DNA of 64,000 bases from Allomeiothermus silvanus DSM 9946 (GTDB lineage: Bacteria; Deinococcota; Deinococci; Deinococcales; Thermaceae): assembly GCF_000092125.1 (NCBI RefSeq), contig NC_014212.1, positions 1,074,001 through 1,138,000 of the forward strand. The letters run 5' to 3'. The notes beneath the pieces are model-generated. The model saw only the letters and a program-made list of their open reading frames with translations. It did no database searches and was not told where the DNA came from. Below are positions 43,219 through 51,354 of the stretch, in pieces. A program made the position numbers and the translations under genes. The first letter of the stretch is position 1; each line of letters begins with the position of its first letter.

Positions 43219-44351
43219 TTAGAGGCCGCTCGAGCCGAACATCAGCAGCATCCCGTTGCGGTCATCGGTGATGAGCAGGGTTCCGTTCGGTCCTGGTTTC
43301 ACGTCCACCGGGGCTCCTAACTTCCCGCCGGGGAGAACCCAGTTCTGGATCAGTTCTATAGGCCGGTTGCTGGGGATTCCCCGTGCGTCTGCTGGAAAGG
43401 CCACCAGCCGGTGACCGGTCGGGCGGTAACCGTGGTAGCCCACCACCAGCCATCCCCGGTACGCCTGGGGACCCGTCAGCCAGTAGGTCATGCCCAGCGG
43501 AGCGGCATGAGCCGGGAGCAGCACCCGGGGCTTTTGGGTGTGGGCACAATCGAAGCGGGGGAATTCGGGGGCGTTGACCTGGTTGTCATAGCAGTAGGGC
43601 CAGCCGTAATGGGCGCCCCGAGCCAGGACGTTGAGTTCGTCGTGGGGCAGGGTAGCGTCGTCTAGCTTGGGATCGGCGGCGTTGATGGCGTCGCGGGAGT
43701 TCTCCCCTTGCACGATCAAACCTGAGGGATGAACCGCCAAAGCCATCGAGTTGCGCAGCCCTTTAGCGTAGACGCTCCAACCGGTCACCTTGCCGCCTCG
43801 GAAGGTGTACTTGCGGATGAGCCCTGGGTTTGGGCTTCGGTGCAGACCGCCTTTCCTTTATCCTGCTGGCAGTTATCCGAACCTGAGCCCACGTTGACGA
43901 ACAAATCGCCATCTGTATCGAACACCATCTGGGTAAGGGGGTGACGGCCCTTGCCAGGCAGGTCGCGGATCACGTATTCCTTAGCGGGTTGGGCTGGGTC
44001 GAAGCGGAAGATGCGCCCGACCTCGCCCACGTAGACCTTGCCGTCCGGCCCCAGGGTGAGGCCGTTGGGGCGATCCAATCCGGTGAAGATCCGCTGTGTT
44101 ACCCAGCGGTTCCCCTGTTTGCGCAAGCGGGTGAGGGCTCCTTGATTGGGGTTCCAGCCGCCTATCTCGACCACCAGGAGGTCGCCGTTCTCGAGCCCCA
44201 GCACCCCCCGGGGAAAATTCAGCTTGTCGCTCACGATGCCCACGCAATACCCCTGGGCGGTCACCACGGAAAGACGCGGCAGGCCCCCACAGGTTTGGGC
44301 CATTCCCAGGCCCGCCAGCAATAAAACCCCCATCGTCAGAAAACGCTTCAT
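43219..44351 (-). pseudogene. PQQ-type sugar/sorbosone dehydrogenase, frameshifted
   Basis: Exported beta-propeller dehydrogenase of the soluble glucose/sorbosone dehydrogenase family. The N-terminal frame (43785-44351) starts with a signal peptide 'MKRFLTMGVLLLAGLGMAQ' and includes 'RPNGLTLGPDGKVYVGEVGR'. The C-terminal frame (43219-43788) includes 'GLRNSMALAVHPSG', 'LNVLARGAHYGWPYC' and 'GAPVDVKPGPNGTLLITDD'. The frames join if one base is restored around 43820-43826, giving 'GLIRKYTFRGGKVTGW'. The site lies in a G-rich stretch, so either a real mutation or a sequencing error. No other propeller gene is beside it. Confidence 0.85.
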
Positions 44352-44374
44352 GCATCCACGTTAAGCGAACGAGA

Positions 44375-45202
44375 TTAGCGCGCGGCGAGATCTAAGCCCA
44401 ACTCGAGCACCCGCGCCCCTGCGAGGAGCGCTCTACGGCCCGCCTCCGAATCCTGGTAACCCGACAGGAAAAACCGCCAGCCCTCGAGATAGAACCCGGC
44501 GTAACGCTGGGCGAACTCGGCCTGGCCCAGTTCTTGAAGTTGGGCGTAAATCTCCGTACGGTTGCTGCCCCAGGCCCGGTCGAACTCCACCCCCAGCAGC
44601 GAAAGCACCCTCGAGCCCGCCGGGCCGACCCGCCAAGATAGGTCGCGCAGGGCCAAAAACAGGTACTTGCCGGGTTTGTCAATCCAGGATAGCGGAAAAC
44701 CTGCCAGTATCTCGGGCGAGGCGTATTGGAGCAGCTTCTCCTGGTCGAACTTTCTCATCCCTGTGGTGTCGGTCAGCGGGTGGACTTCCGGGTAGGGCCG
44801 CCCGTACAGGGTTTTGACCGCTCGAGCGGGGGCCGGGGCAAAGCTCGAGAGCATTTCGCGCAACAGGATGATCTGGGGCCGGGGAAGGTGCAGCGGCTCG
44901 GGGACTCGAGCCCGGAACCTGGCCTCGTAGCCCGCCTGGAACTCGAGGGCTCCCTCCCGGGTTCGCAGGCGGCGCTCGTCGTGCAGCAGGAGCTGGATGT
45001 CCACGTCGGAAAGCTCCGGGACGTAATCGAGTGGGCTATCCCAAGCCTTGACCGTGGAGCCTTTGGTGTAGACCCCCGCGACGTTTGCCGCCGGGGTGAG
45101 TTCTAACAGGGCCTCGAGCACCGCTTCCTGCAAGGCCTCGACCTCGAGGCGGAGCCGGGCTTTGTCGGGGTAGCGCTCGTCCCAAACCGGGGCTTCGGGC
45201 AT
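44375..45202 (-). CDS. Putative nucleotidyltransferase-fold protein
   Basis: 275 residues. The segment 'YTKGSTVKAWDSPLDYVPEL' followed by 'SDVDIQLLL' matches the GS...DxD active-site pattern of the nucleotidyltransferase superfamily, with Asp and Asp two residues apart. The C-terminal half ('YLEGWRFFLSGYQDSEAGRR', helical) may be a substrate-binding domain, as in aminoglycoside-modifying and related enzymes. The target is unknown. No partner gene of a toxin-antitoxin pair is adjacent. Confidence 0.65.
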   Translation of the reverse strand: MPEAPVWDERYPDKARLRLEVEALQEAVLEALLELTPAANVAGVYTKGSTVKAWDSPLDYVPELSDVDIQLLLHDERRLRTREGALEFQAGYEARFRARVPEPLHLPRPQIILLREMLSSFAPAPARAVKTLYGRPYPEVHPLTDTTGMRKFDQEKLLQYASPEILAGFPLSWIDKPGKYLFLALRDLSWRVGPAGSRVLSLLGVEFDRAWGSNRTEIYAQLQELGQAEFAQRYAGFYLEGWRFFLSGYQDSEAGRRALLAGARVLELGLDLAAR

Positions 45203-45381
45203 AGAGCGGGATTCTACCCGACCTTAAGACGCCCTACAACCGGCCCAGTTTCTCCCGGTACGATGCTGAGGGCTGGAAGTCTGGTGGATTCGTCACGGCG
45301 AGAGCGAATCGAAGGCGGGGCTATACACCGAGAGCGATCTGGAGCCTATACGCCACACGCAATCCGCACTAAGCTCTTAGT

Positions 45382-45975
45382 GTGATTTTCCGTCTGCGTG
45401 AAGCCAAAGATAAAGGCGAGGTCGAGTGGCTGCGGCATCTCGAGGCCGCCGGGCTCCCCGTGGCCCCTACCCTGGTGCTGGGGTTTCAGGGGCCGAACTC
45501 GCTCGAGAACGAGTTTTACGCCTTGGCCAACCTCCCCGAGCAGATCCGCTGGGCCTTCAAGGGGGTGTTCGGGGTGCGGATTGACGAGGAGAAGCTCGAG
45601 GCCGCCTGTGCCCAAGCCGAGCGCCTGATGCGCGAGAGCTACCTGCTCCCCGAACGCGCCGACGAACTGCGCCAAGCCTTGCCAGATGGACCCTTGCTGG
45701 TGCGCTACGCCGGGGAAGCCCCTTTCGCCTTGGAGCCTGGCAAACAAGAGGCGCTGTGGGCCTTGAAACGGCTATGGGCCAGCCGCTGGGGGGTGGACGC
45801 GGTGCTGGAGCGGGCCCCCCAGCTCTCCCCGCCCGAAGTCCCCAGCCTCATCCAGCAGGTCTCCGCCCTTCCCGACCCCGACGAAGACCTCTCGATCCTG
45901 GCCTCCCACGCCCTAGGCAAACCGATCCGGGTCTGGAGCGCGGACGGCAAGATCGTCTGGGTCGCCGAAGCGTAA
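45382..45975 (+). CDS. Unknown protein, faint PEP-synthase N-terminal resemblance
   Basis: 197 residues from a GTG at 45382. The segments 'LPVAPTLVLGFQ' and 'GPLLVRYAGEAPFALEPGKQ', then 'ALWALKRLWASRWGVDAVLE', follow the order seen at the N-terminal ATP-grasp domain of PEP synthase and pyruvate phosphate dikinase ('vPpgF...vaVRSSA...AGqqeT...VWAS'). The protein is far too short to be such an enzyme and lacks the His domain. It may be a truncated relative or an unrelated fold with chance similarity. Function unknown. Confidence 0.5.
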   Translation: MIFRLREAKDKGEVEWLRHLEAAGLPVAPTLVLGFQGPNSLENEFYALANLPEQIRWAFKGVFGVRIDEEKLEAACAQAERLMRESYLLPERADELRQALPDGPLLVRYAGEAPFALEPGKQEALWALKRLWASRWGVDAVLERAPQLSPPEVPSLIQQVSALPDPDEDLSILASHALGKPIRVWSADGKIVWVAEA

Positions 45976-46020
45976 CCCGCCTTGGGGACTTTCCTGGGTA
46001 GGACGAACTGAAGTGGGGGT

Positions 46021-46887
46021 TCAACCTAACGCCAAAAACACTACCCCCAGCACCATCCCACTCGCCGCCCAGAGCCTTCGCCGCGCATCCCCTTCGGCCA
46101 GGAACCAAGCTCCCAGCGCCGCGCCGATCAAAATGCTCACCTCTCGGGCCGGGGCCACATAGCTGACCGGGGTGAACTTCAGGGCGGTGAGCACCAGGAT
46201 ATAGGACAGAGGGGAGAGGATAGCGATCCCGATGGCCTCGAGCCGGTTCTTCCGCCACTCCTCCCGCACCTCACCCCAGCGCCGGAAAGCTAGCGGCGAG
46301 AGCAGTAGGGTGCGACCTAGGTCGTTGCCCCAGTTGAGCAGGATTGGTGGGATAAGCAGCGCGCTCACGGCTTGCTTGTCCCACAGCGTATAGGCCGCGA
46401 TGATGCTGCCGGTGAGCAGCCCGTAGCGCATCGCCCAGCGGACTTTCTCACCGGGGCCCGAGAAGGCGCTGCTACCTCCCGCCATCACGAACACACTGAT
46501 CACCACCGCCAGCGCCCCCAGCAGGGCCATAGGGGTGGGCCGTTCCGCGAAAAAAGCGATAGCCGCAACGGTCGAAAGCAGCGGCCCGCTACCCCGGGCG
46601 AGCGGGTACACCAAGGACAAATCCCCGACCCGGTACCCTTTTTGCAGGGTCAAGAAATAGGCCAGGTGCAAGAGGATACTTCCCACAATGAACCCTATCT
46701 GCCCGGGGCCGAAGTGGGGTTTTTGCCACACCATAAAGCCGACGGCGAGGGGGGCCCAGAAAAGAGCAGAGAGGGCACAGAAGAGCCAGACAAAAACGGC
46801 CCCGCCCCCCGAACGCTTGGCGAGGAGGTTCCAACTGGCGTGAAAGACCGCTGAGATCAAGATCAGCGTGAGGGCCAGGGCGCTCAC
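46021..46887 (-). CDS. EamA-family (DMT) transporter
   Basis: 288 residues with about ten hydrophobic segments in two EamA repeats ('FHASWNLLAKRSGGG' starts the first and 'MRYGLLTGSIIAAYTLWDKQ' the second). 'LSLVYPLARGSGPLLSTVAA' and 'TPVSYVAPAREVSILIGAAL' are typical of the drug/metabolite superfamily. Substrate not predictable. Divergent from the PHP phosphatase gene. Confidence 0.88.
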   Translation of the reverse strand: MSALALTLILISAVFHASWNLLAKRSGGGAVFVWLFCALSALFWAPLAVGFMVWQKPHFGPGQIGFIVGSILLHLAYFLTLQKGYRVGDLSLVYPLARGSGPLLSTVAAIAFFAERPTPMALLGALAVVISVFVMAGGSSAFSGPGEKVRWAMRYGLLTGSIIAAYTLWDKQAVSALLIPPILLNWGNDLGRTLLLSPLAFRRWGEVREEWRKNRLEAIGIAILSPLSYILVLTALKFTPVSYVAPAREVSILIGAALGAWFLAEGDARRRLWAASGMVLGVVFLALG

Positions 46888-46946
46888 GCGGGGATTATAC
46901 CGCCGGGCCTTGCAGCGATTGGCCTTTGGCGTATAGCGTTGGGCCT

Positions 46947-47735
46947 ATGTTCGACTCCCACATGCACACCCCCCTCTGCAAGCACGCGGTCGGTACGCCC
47001 GCGGACTACCTCGCAGCAGCGCGGAAAGCGGGCTTGCAAGGCATCGTGATCACCGACCACAGCCCCATGCCTTCTTGGTTTGATGCGGCGTTCCGCATGA
47101 GCCTCGAGCAGCTTCCGTTTTATCTTTCCATGCTCGAGCAGACCCGCCGGGAAGCCGGGGATTTTTACCTGGGGATTGGGCTCGAGGCCGATTACCATCC
47201 GGGCACCGAAGGGTTTGTGCGGCGGGTGCTGGAGGGCTACCCCTATGACTACGTGATCGGCTCGATCCACTACATCGGGGCCTGGCCCTTCGACAACCCC
47301 GACTTCGCCGCCGAGTTCGAGGAGCGCGACTTGCGCGAGGTCTACCGGGAGTATTTCCAGCTAGTCGCCCAAGCCGCCCGCAGCGGGCTCTTCCACAGCA
47401 TGGGCCACCTGGACCTACCCAAGAAGTTTGGCCACCTCCCGGCGGAGGGTTATCTCGACCTGGTCGAAGAGGCCTTGCAGATCATCGCCGGGGAGGGCTT
47501 GGCGCTCGACGTGAACACCGCCGGATGGCGCAAGCCGGTGGGGGAGATCTACCCTAGCCCGGCCCTCCTCGCGCGAGCCCGGGAACTGGGCATAAGGGTC
47601 GTCCTGGGCTCGGATGCCCACGCCCCGGAGGAAGTCGGGTACCGCTTCCCCGACGCGGCTATGCTGCTCAAGCAGGCGGGGTACACCGAGGCAGTAGTGT
47701 ACCGGGCAGGAGAGCCTCGAGCCTACCCGCTATAA
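46947..47735 (+). CDS. PHP-family histidinol-phosphatase-type enzyme
   Basis: 262 residues from the ATG at 46947. 'MFDSHMHTPLCKHA' has the first metal-binding HxH, 'IVITDHSPMP' the second, 'GLEADYHPG' the Glu, 'YVIGSIHYI' the His, 'HSMGHLDLPKKF' and 'LGSDAHAPEEVGYRF' the last Asp/His. Such proteins of the HisJ group dephosphorylate L-histidinol phosphate in histidine synthesis. No other his gene is nearby, so another phosphomonoester is possible. Confidence 0.87.
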   Translation: MFDSHMHTPLCKHAVGTPADYLAAARKAGLQGIVITDHSPMPSWFDAAFRMSLEQLPFYLSMLEQTRREAGDFYLGIGLEADYHPGTEGFVRRVLEGYPYDYVIGSIHYIGAWPFDNPDFAAEFEERDLREVYREYFQLVAQAARSGLFHSMGHLDLPKKFGHLPAEGYLDLVEEALQIIAGEGLALDVNTAGWRKPVGEIYPSPALLARARELGIRVVLGSDAHAPEEVGYRFPDAAMLLKQAGYTEAVVYRAGEPRAYPL

Positions 47736-47861
47736 GCTTTGGGGGCTTCGGCATCCCGCTATTGCCGGGCGTGATTCTGACGGTGGGGCTCGAGCGCTGG
47801 CCCGGCAAACGTTTCAGGGACTAAAGTGGAGCGGATTGGAGACAGAGGGTAGGCTTTATGT

Positions 47862-49460
47862 ATGAACCGTAAGGAACTCTCCGGGCTGCTCGAGTACGCC
47901 GCCGACCTGCTAGAGGTGCTGGGCGAGCACGCCTTCCGCGCCCCAGCCTACCGCCGGGTGGCCCGCGTGCTGGAGCGCAGCGAGACCGACTTGGAGACCC
48001 TGGCCGCGAGAAACTTCGAGGGCATCGCCGGGCCGAGCCTGGCTCCGATGCTCGTCGAGATCGTGCAAAGCGGCGAGTTTCCCTACCTGGCCGAACTCGA
48101 ATCGCGCATCCCGCCGGGGGTACTGGAGATGTTTCGGGTGCGGGGATTGGGCCCCAAGCGCATCCGCGCTCTCTGGGACAACCACGTAGATTCCCTGGAA
48201 GAATTGATCCGTCACGCCGAGGAGGGTAAGCTGCGGGGCATTCCTGGTTTCGGAGCCAAGACCGAGCAGAACTTGCTCGAGGCGGCCCGGTTCGCCCTCG
48301 AGAACCTACGCCGGGTCTTGCTTCCGGTGGGTTTAGGGGCGGCCCAGCTGCTCCTTACGGACTTAGCGGGCGCGGGAATCCAGGCCGAACTCACGGGGAG
48401 CCTGCGCCGGGGCCTCGAGACGGTGGGGAACGTGGACCTGATCGCCCTGGCCGAGCCCGAAGCGGCGGCCAAGGCCCTAGGACAGTACGCCGAGGGGGTG
48501 GAGGGCCAGGTCATCCACGGGCGGGTCGAGGGGGTGCGGCTGAGGGTCTTCTGCGCGGATCGCGCCAGCTACGGCACGACTTTGTTTCGTACTACCGGAT
48601 CGATTCCTTGGCTCTCGGAGCTGGGCGCTCTTCCGCTTGCGCCCGATGAAGAGAGTGTTTTCGCAGCGCTGGGCAAACCCTACGTTCCTCCCTTCTGGCG
48701 CGAGCCCGAGCACATCGGGCTGAACCCGCCCGGGCGGCTTGTGCAGCGGGAAGAGTTGGCCGGGCTTATCCATAACCACACCACCTACTCCGACGGTACG
48801 GCCTCCCTGCGCGAGATGGCCGAGGCCGCCATCGAGCGAGGCTATGAGTACATGGTCATCTCCGACCACTCCCAGTCTGCGCCGTATGCGGGGGGGCTCG
48901 AGCCCCCGCGCCTGCTCGAGCAGTGGAAAGAAATCGAGGCCCTAAACGCCGAACTGGCCCCCTTCCGCATCCTCAAGGGTATCGAGTCAGACATCCTCCC
49001 GGACGGCTCGCTCGACTACCCCGACGAGGTGCTGCAGAAGTTCGATGTGGTGATCGGGAGTATTCACTCAGGGTTCGGCCTCTCCTATGAAGCCCAGACT
49101 GAGCGGCTCTTGCGGGCGGTGGATAACCCCTACCTGAGCATCTTGGGCCACGCCACGGGGCGGCTTTTGTTGCGGCGTAAAGGTGTAGAGGCAAACTGGG
49201 AGAGGGTGCTCGAGCGGGCTGAGCAAAACAAGGTCATCGTGGAAATCAACTGCAACCCCTACCGCCTCGATCTGGACTGGCGCTGGGCGCTGCGTTGGCG
49301 CGAGCGGCTAGTGTTTTCGCTCGGTCCGGATTCTCACGCCATCAGCGGGATGGACGACATCGGCTACGGACTGCTCATGAGCCACAAAGCGGGCCTCTCG
49401 CCCGAGCGGGTGGTCAATACCTGGAAGGCGGAGGAGCTTATCGGGTACCGGAAATCGTAA
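47862..49460 (+). CDS. polX: PolX-type protein with PHP domain; polymerase site degenerate
   Basis: 532 residues, shorter than most bacterial PolX (about 570-580). N-terminal helix-hairpin-helix motifs ('VRGLGPKRIRALW', 'IPGFGAKTEQNLLEA'), then the polymerase palm, then a PHP domain from about 300. In the palm the family's GS-RRG-ET-GD-D metal site reads 'GSLRRGLETVGNVDLIALAE': the first Asp is Asn190, only Asp192 remains, and the third Asp region reads 'EGVRLRVFCADRASYG' with no Asp at the expected position. PHP metal ligands are complete: 'HNHTTYSDG', 'ISDHSQSA', 'GIESDIL', 'GSIHSGF', 'LGHATGR', 'GPDSHAISG'. It may be a nuclease/phosphoesterase only, working in repair. Confidence 0.9.
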   Translation: MNRKELSGLLEYAADLLEVLGEHAFRAPAYRRVARVLERSETDLETLAARNFEGIAGPSLAPMLVEIVQSGEFPYLAELESRIPPGVLEMFRVRGLGPKRIRALWDNHVDSLEELIRHAEEGKLRGIPGFGAKTEQNLLEAARFALENLRRVLLPVGLGAAQLLLTDLAGAGIQAELTGSLRRGLETVGNVDLIALAEPEAAAKALGQYAEGVEGQVIHGRVEGVRLRVFCADRASYGTTLFRTTGSIPWLSELGALPLAPDEESVFAALGKPYVPPFWREPEHIGLNPPGRLVQREELAGLIHNHTTYSDGTASLREMAEAAIERGYEYMVISDHSQSAPYAGGLEPPRLLEQWKEIEALNAELAPFRILKGIESDILPDGSLDYPDEVLQKFDVVIGSIHSGFGLSYEAQTERLLRAVDNPYLSILGHATGRLLLRRKGVEANWERVLERAEQNKVIVEINCNPYRLDLDWRWALRWRERLVFSLGPDSHAISGMDDIGYGLLMSHKAGLSPERVVNTWKAEELIGYRKS

Positions 49461-49463
49461 AGA

Positions 49464-49481
49464 AGCCCCCTTGCGGGGGCT
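49464..49481. terminator. Hairpin between the convergent polX and lpd genes
   Basis: AGCCCCC / GGGGGCT stem with a 4-nt loop in the 34-nt gap between two convergent genes. No T run on either side, so it may act as a bidirectional terminator of moderate strength. Confidence 0.65.
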
Positions 49482-49494
49482 AGGGCGGAAGGCT

Positions 49495-50889
49495 TCAGCG
49501 GTTGGCGATGTGGATAGCTTGCTTGTGCAGATTCTCGGCTGCTTCCATGATCCCCTCGGAGAGGGTGGGGTGGGCGTGTACGGTAAGGCCGATGTCGGTG
49601 ACGGTAGCCCCCATCTCGATGGCCAAGGCCATCTCTGCAATCAAATCGGAAGCGCTCGGGGCGACGAGGTGCGCTCCCAAGAGCAAATCGGTCTCGGCAT
49701 CCCCGATGAGCTTGATGAGGCCGTCGGTGGCGTCTAAGGTCATGGCCCGCCCCGAGGCGGAGAGGGGGAACTTGCCCACCTTGACTTTGTACCCGGCCTG
49801 GGTGGCCTCCTCCTCGGTCAGGCCCACCGCGGCCCACTCAGGGCTGGTATAGACCACGTTGGGGATCTGGTAGTCCATCACCGCGTTGCCCCCGGCGGCG
49901 TTCTCGGCGGCTACCAGGCCCTCCTTCATGGCCTTGTGGGCCAAGAGGGGCGGGCGGGTCACGTCCCCGATGGCATAGATGCCGGGCACATTGGTCTCCA
50001 TCTTCTCGTTGGTGGGGATGTAGCCGCGCTCGTCTACCTTGACGCCGATAGCCTCGAGCCCCAGTCCCTTCCCGCGCGGGCGGCGCCCGGTGGCCACGAG
50101 AATCTTGTCTACTACGATTACTTCTTGTTTACCGGTCTTTACGTCCTCCAGGGTCACGTGCAGGCCGTCTTTCTTACGTTCAACCTTCACACCCTTGGTA
50201 TGGGTCTTGATAGCGATGCCCTGCTTGGTAAGAATCTTGGCTAGCAGGCCCGCGGTCTCGGGGTCGGCGGCGGGCAGGATCTGGCCCATGAACTCGATCA
50301 CCGTGACCTCGGCGCCCATACGCTTGTAGACCTGAGCGAACTCTAAGCCGATGGCTCCTCCGCCGATGCACAGCATCCGCTTGGGGAATTTGTCCTCCAC
50401 CCGCAGCGCGCCGGTCGAGTCCACGATGTCCTTCTGATCCACCTCGAAGCCGGGCAGGGTGTTGGGCTCGCTTCCGGTGGCGATGATGAAGGTTTTGCCT
50501 TCGATGCGCTCGCCCGCGACCTCGATGGTCTTGGGCCCCACGAATTTGGCGAAGCCGGTTTTGAGTTCGACCTTGTTACCCTTGAAAAGCTGCGAGACCC
50601 CGCCGGTGAGCCGCTTGACGATGCCGTCGCGCCAGCTTCCCAGCTTCTTGAGGTCGATCTTGGCGTCTTTGACCTCGAGGCCGAAGCTCGCGCCATGCTT
50701 GACGCCCTCGAGCTCCTCAGCGGCGTGCAACAGGGCTTTGGTGGGAATACAGCCTACGTTCAAACAGACCCCACCTACATACTCGGCCTCTACCGCCAAG
50801 ACCCTCTTGCCGAGCTGGGCTGCCCGAATCGCTGCGTGATACCCTCCAGGGCCAGTACCGATTACGATCACATCGTAGACAGTTGACAT
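49495..50889 (-). CDS. lpd: Dihydrolipoyl dehydrogenase (E3)
   Basis: 464 residues, FAD disulfide oxidoreductase that reoxidises lipoyl groups of the E2 subunit with NAD. '[20 protein letters not shown]' binds FAD, '[16 protein letters not shown]' holds the redox Cys pair, '[20 protein letters not shown]' binds NAD, '[20 protein letters not shown]' FAD again, and '[15 protein letters not shown]' the His-Glu dyad. Last gene of the E1alpha-E1beta-E2-E3 run, although a four-helix-bundle gene separates it from E2. Confidence 0.96.
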   Translation of the reverse strand: MSTVYDVIVIGTGPGGYHAAIRAAQLGKRVLAVEAEYVGGVCLNVGCIPTKALLHAAEELEGVKHGASFGLEVKDAKIDLKKLGSWRDGIVKRLTGGVSQLFKGNKVELKTGFAKFVGPKTIEVAGERIEGKTFIIATGSEPNTLPGFEVDQKDIVDSTGALRVEDKFPKRMLCIGGGAIGLEFAQVYKRMGAEVTVIEFMGQILPAADPETAGLLAKILTKQGIAIKTHTKGVKVERKKDGLHVTLEDVKTGKQEVIVVDKILVATGRRPRGKGLGLEAIGVKVDERGYIPTNEKMETNVPGIYAIGDVTRPPLLAHKAMKEGLVAAENAAGGNAVMDYQIPNVVYTSPEWAAVGLTEEEATQAGYKVKVGKFPLSASGRAMTLDATDGLIKLIGDAETDLLLGAHLVAPSASDLIAEMALAIEMGATVTDIGLTVHAHPTLSEGIMEAAENLHKQAIHIANR

Positions 50890-50921
50890 AGCGCCTCCAT
50901 TATCATTGGTCGTACGTCGTG

Positions 50922-50938
50922 CGTCTAACGTCCTACGC
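50922..50938 (+). repeat. Left arm of a 17-bp inverted repeat flanking the four-helix-bundle gene
   Basis: CGTCTAACGTCCTACGC, perfect inverse of 51326-51342. It ends 1 nt before the stop codon of the gene. Confidence 0.9.
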
Positions 50939-51316
50939 TCAAGCGCTATCGAGTGCCCTTGCCAGCGCGTTGAGCTTGCCCTTGATCCGGCTGGCCTTGG
51001 CCAGGAAGGCGTTGATGTCGCCTTCCGTGGCGTATCCGAGCCGGACCGCGACCTGCAAGCCGCTGACTACCTCGAACAGAGAGCCACGGGCTACACCTAA
51101 GAAGCGTACGAAATCTTTATCGCTGTTGCGCCCCCGACCCTCCGCGATGTTCAGGGCTATCGAGGTGGCGGCCCGTTGAAGTTGGTGGCTCAGGCCGAAC
51201 TGCTCGCTCCGAGGGAAGCTCTGGGTCAACCGGTATACCTCGGTTATGAATTCCAGGCTAAGCTGATAGACCTCAAGATCTTCGAAGCCGAAATAGCTTG
51301 GGTACGGTTCGGTCAT
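50939..51316 (-). CDS. Four-helix-bundle protein (S23/IVP family)
   Basis: 125 residues. '[20 protein letters not shown]' and '[20 protein letters not shown]' plus '[20 protein letters not shown]' and '[19 protein letters not shown]' are diagnostic of the 23S rRNA-intervening-sequence protein family, a small helical protein of unclear biochemical role, related in fold to the DGR accessory protein Avd. It sits between E2 and E3 of a 2-oxoacid dehydrogenase operon and is bracketed by a 17-bp inverted repeat, so it looks like an inserted cassette rather than a native operon member. I see no reverse transcriptase nearby. Confidence 0.93.
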   Translation of the reverse strand: MTEPYPSYFGFEDLEVYQLSLEFITEVYRLTQSFPRSEQFGLSHQLQRAATSIALNIAEGRGRNSDKDFVRFLGVARGSLFEVVSGLQVAVRLGYATEGDINAFLAKASRIKGKLNALARALDSA

Positions 51317-51325
51317 GCAGATTAG

Positions 51326-51342
51326 GCGTAGGACGTTAGACG
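51326..51342 (-). repeat. Right arm of the 17-bp inverted repeat
   Basis: GCGTAGGACGTTAGACG, complement of 50922-50938. It is part of a longer stretch (51326-51351) where GTAGGACGT occurs twice, so the repeat is internally repetitive. Confidence 0.9.
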
Positions 51343-51354
51343 TAGGACGTAAGA

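Noticed and set aside
50939-51316. Diversity-generating retroelement based on the Avd-like four-helix-bundle protein
   Set aside because: No reverse transcriptase, template repeat or variable repeat is present near the gene.
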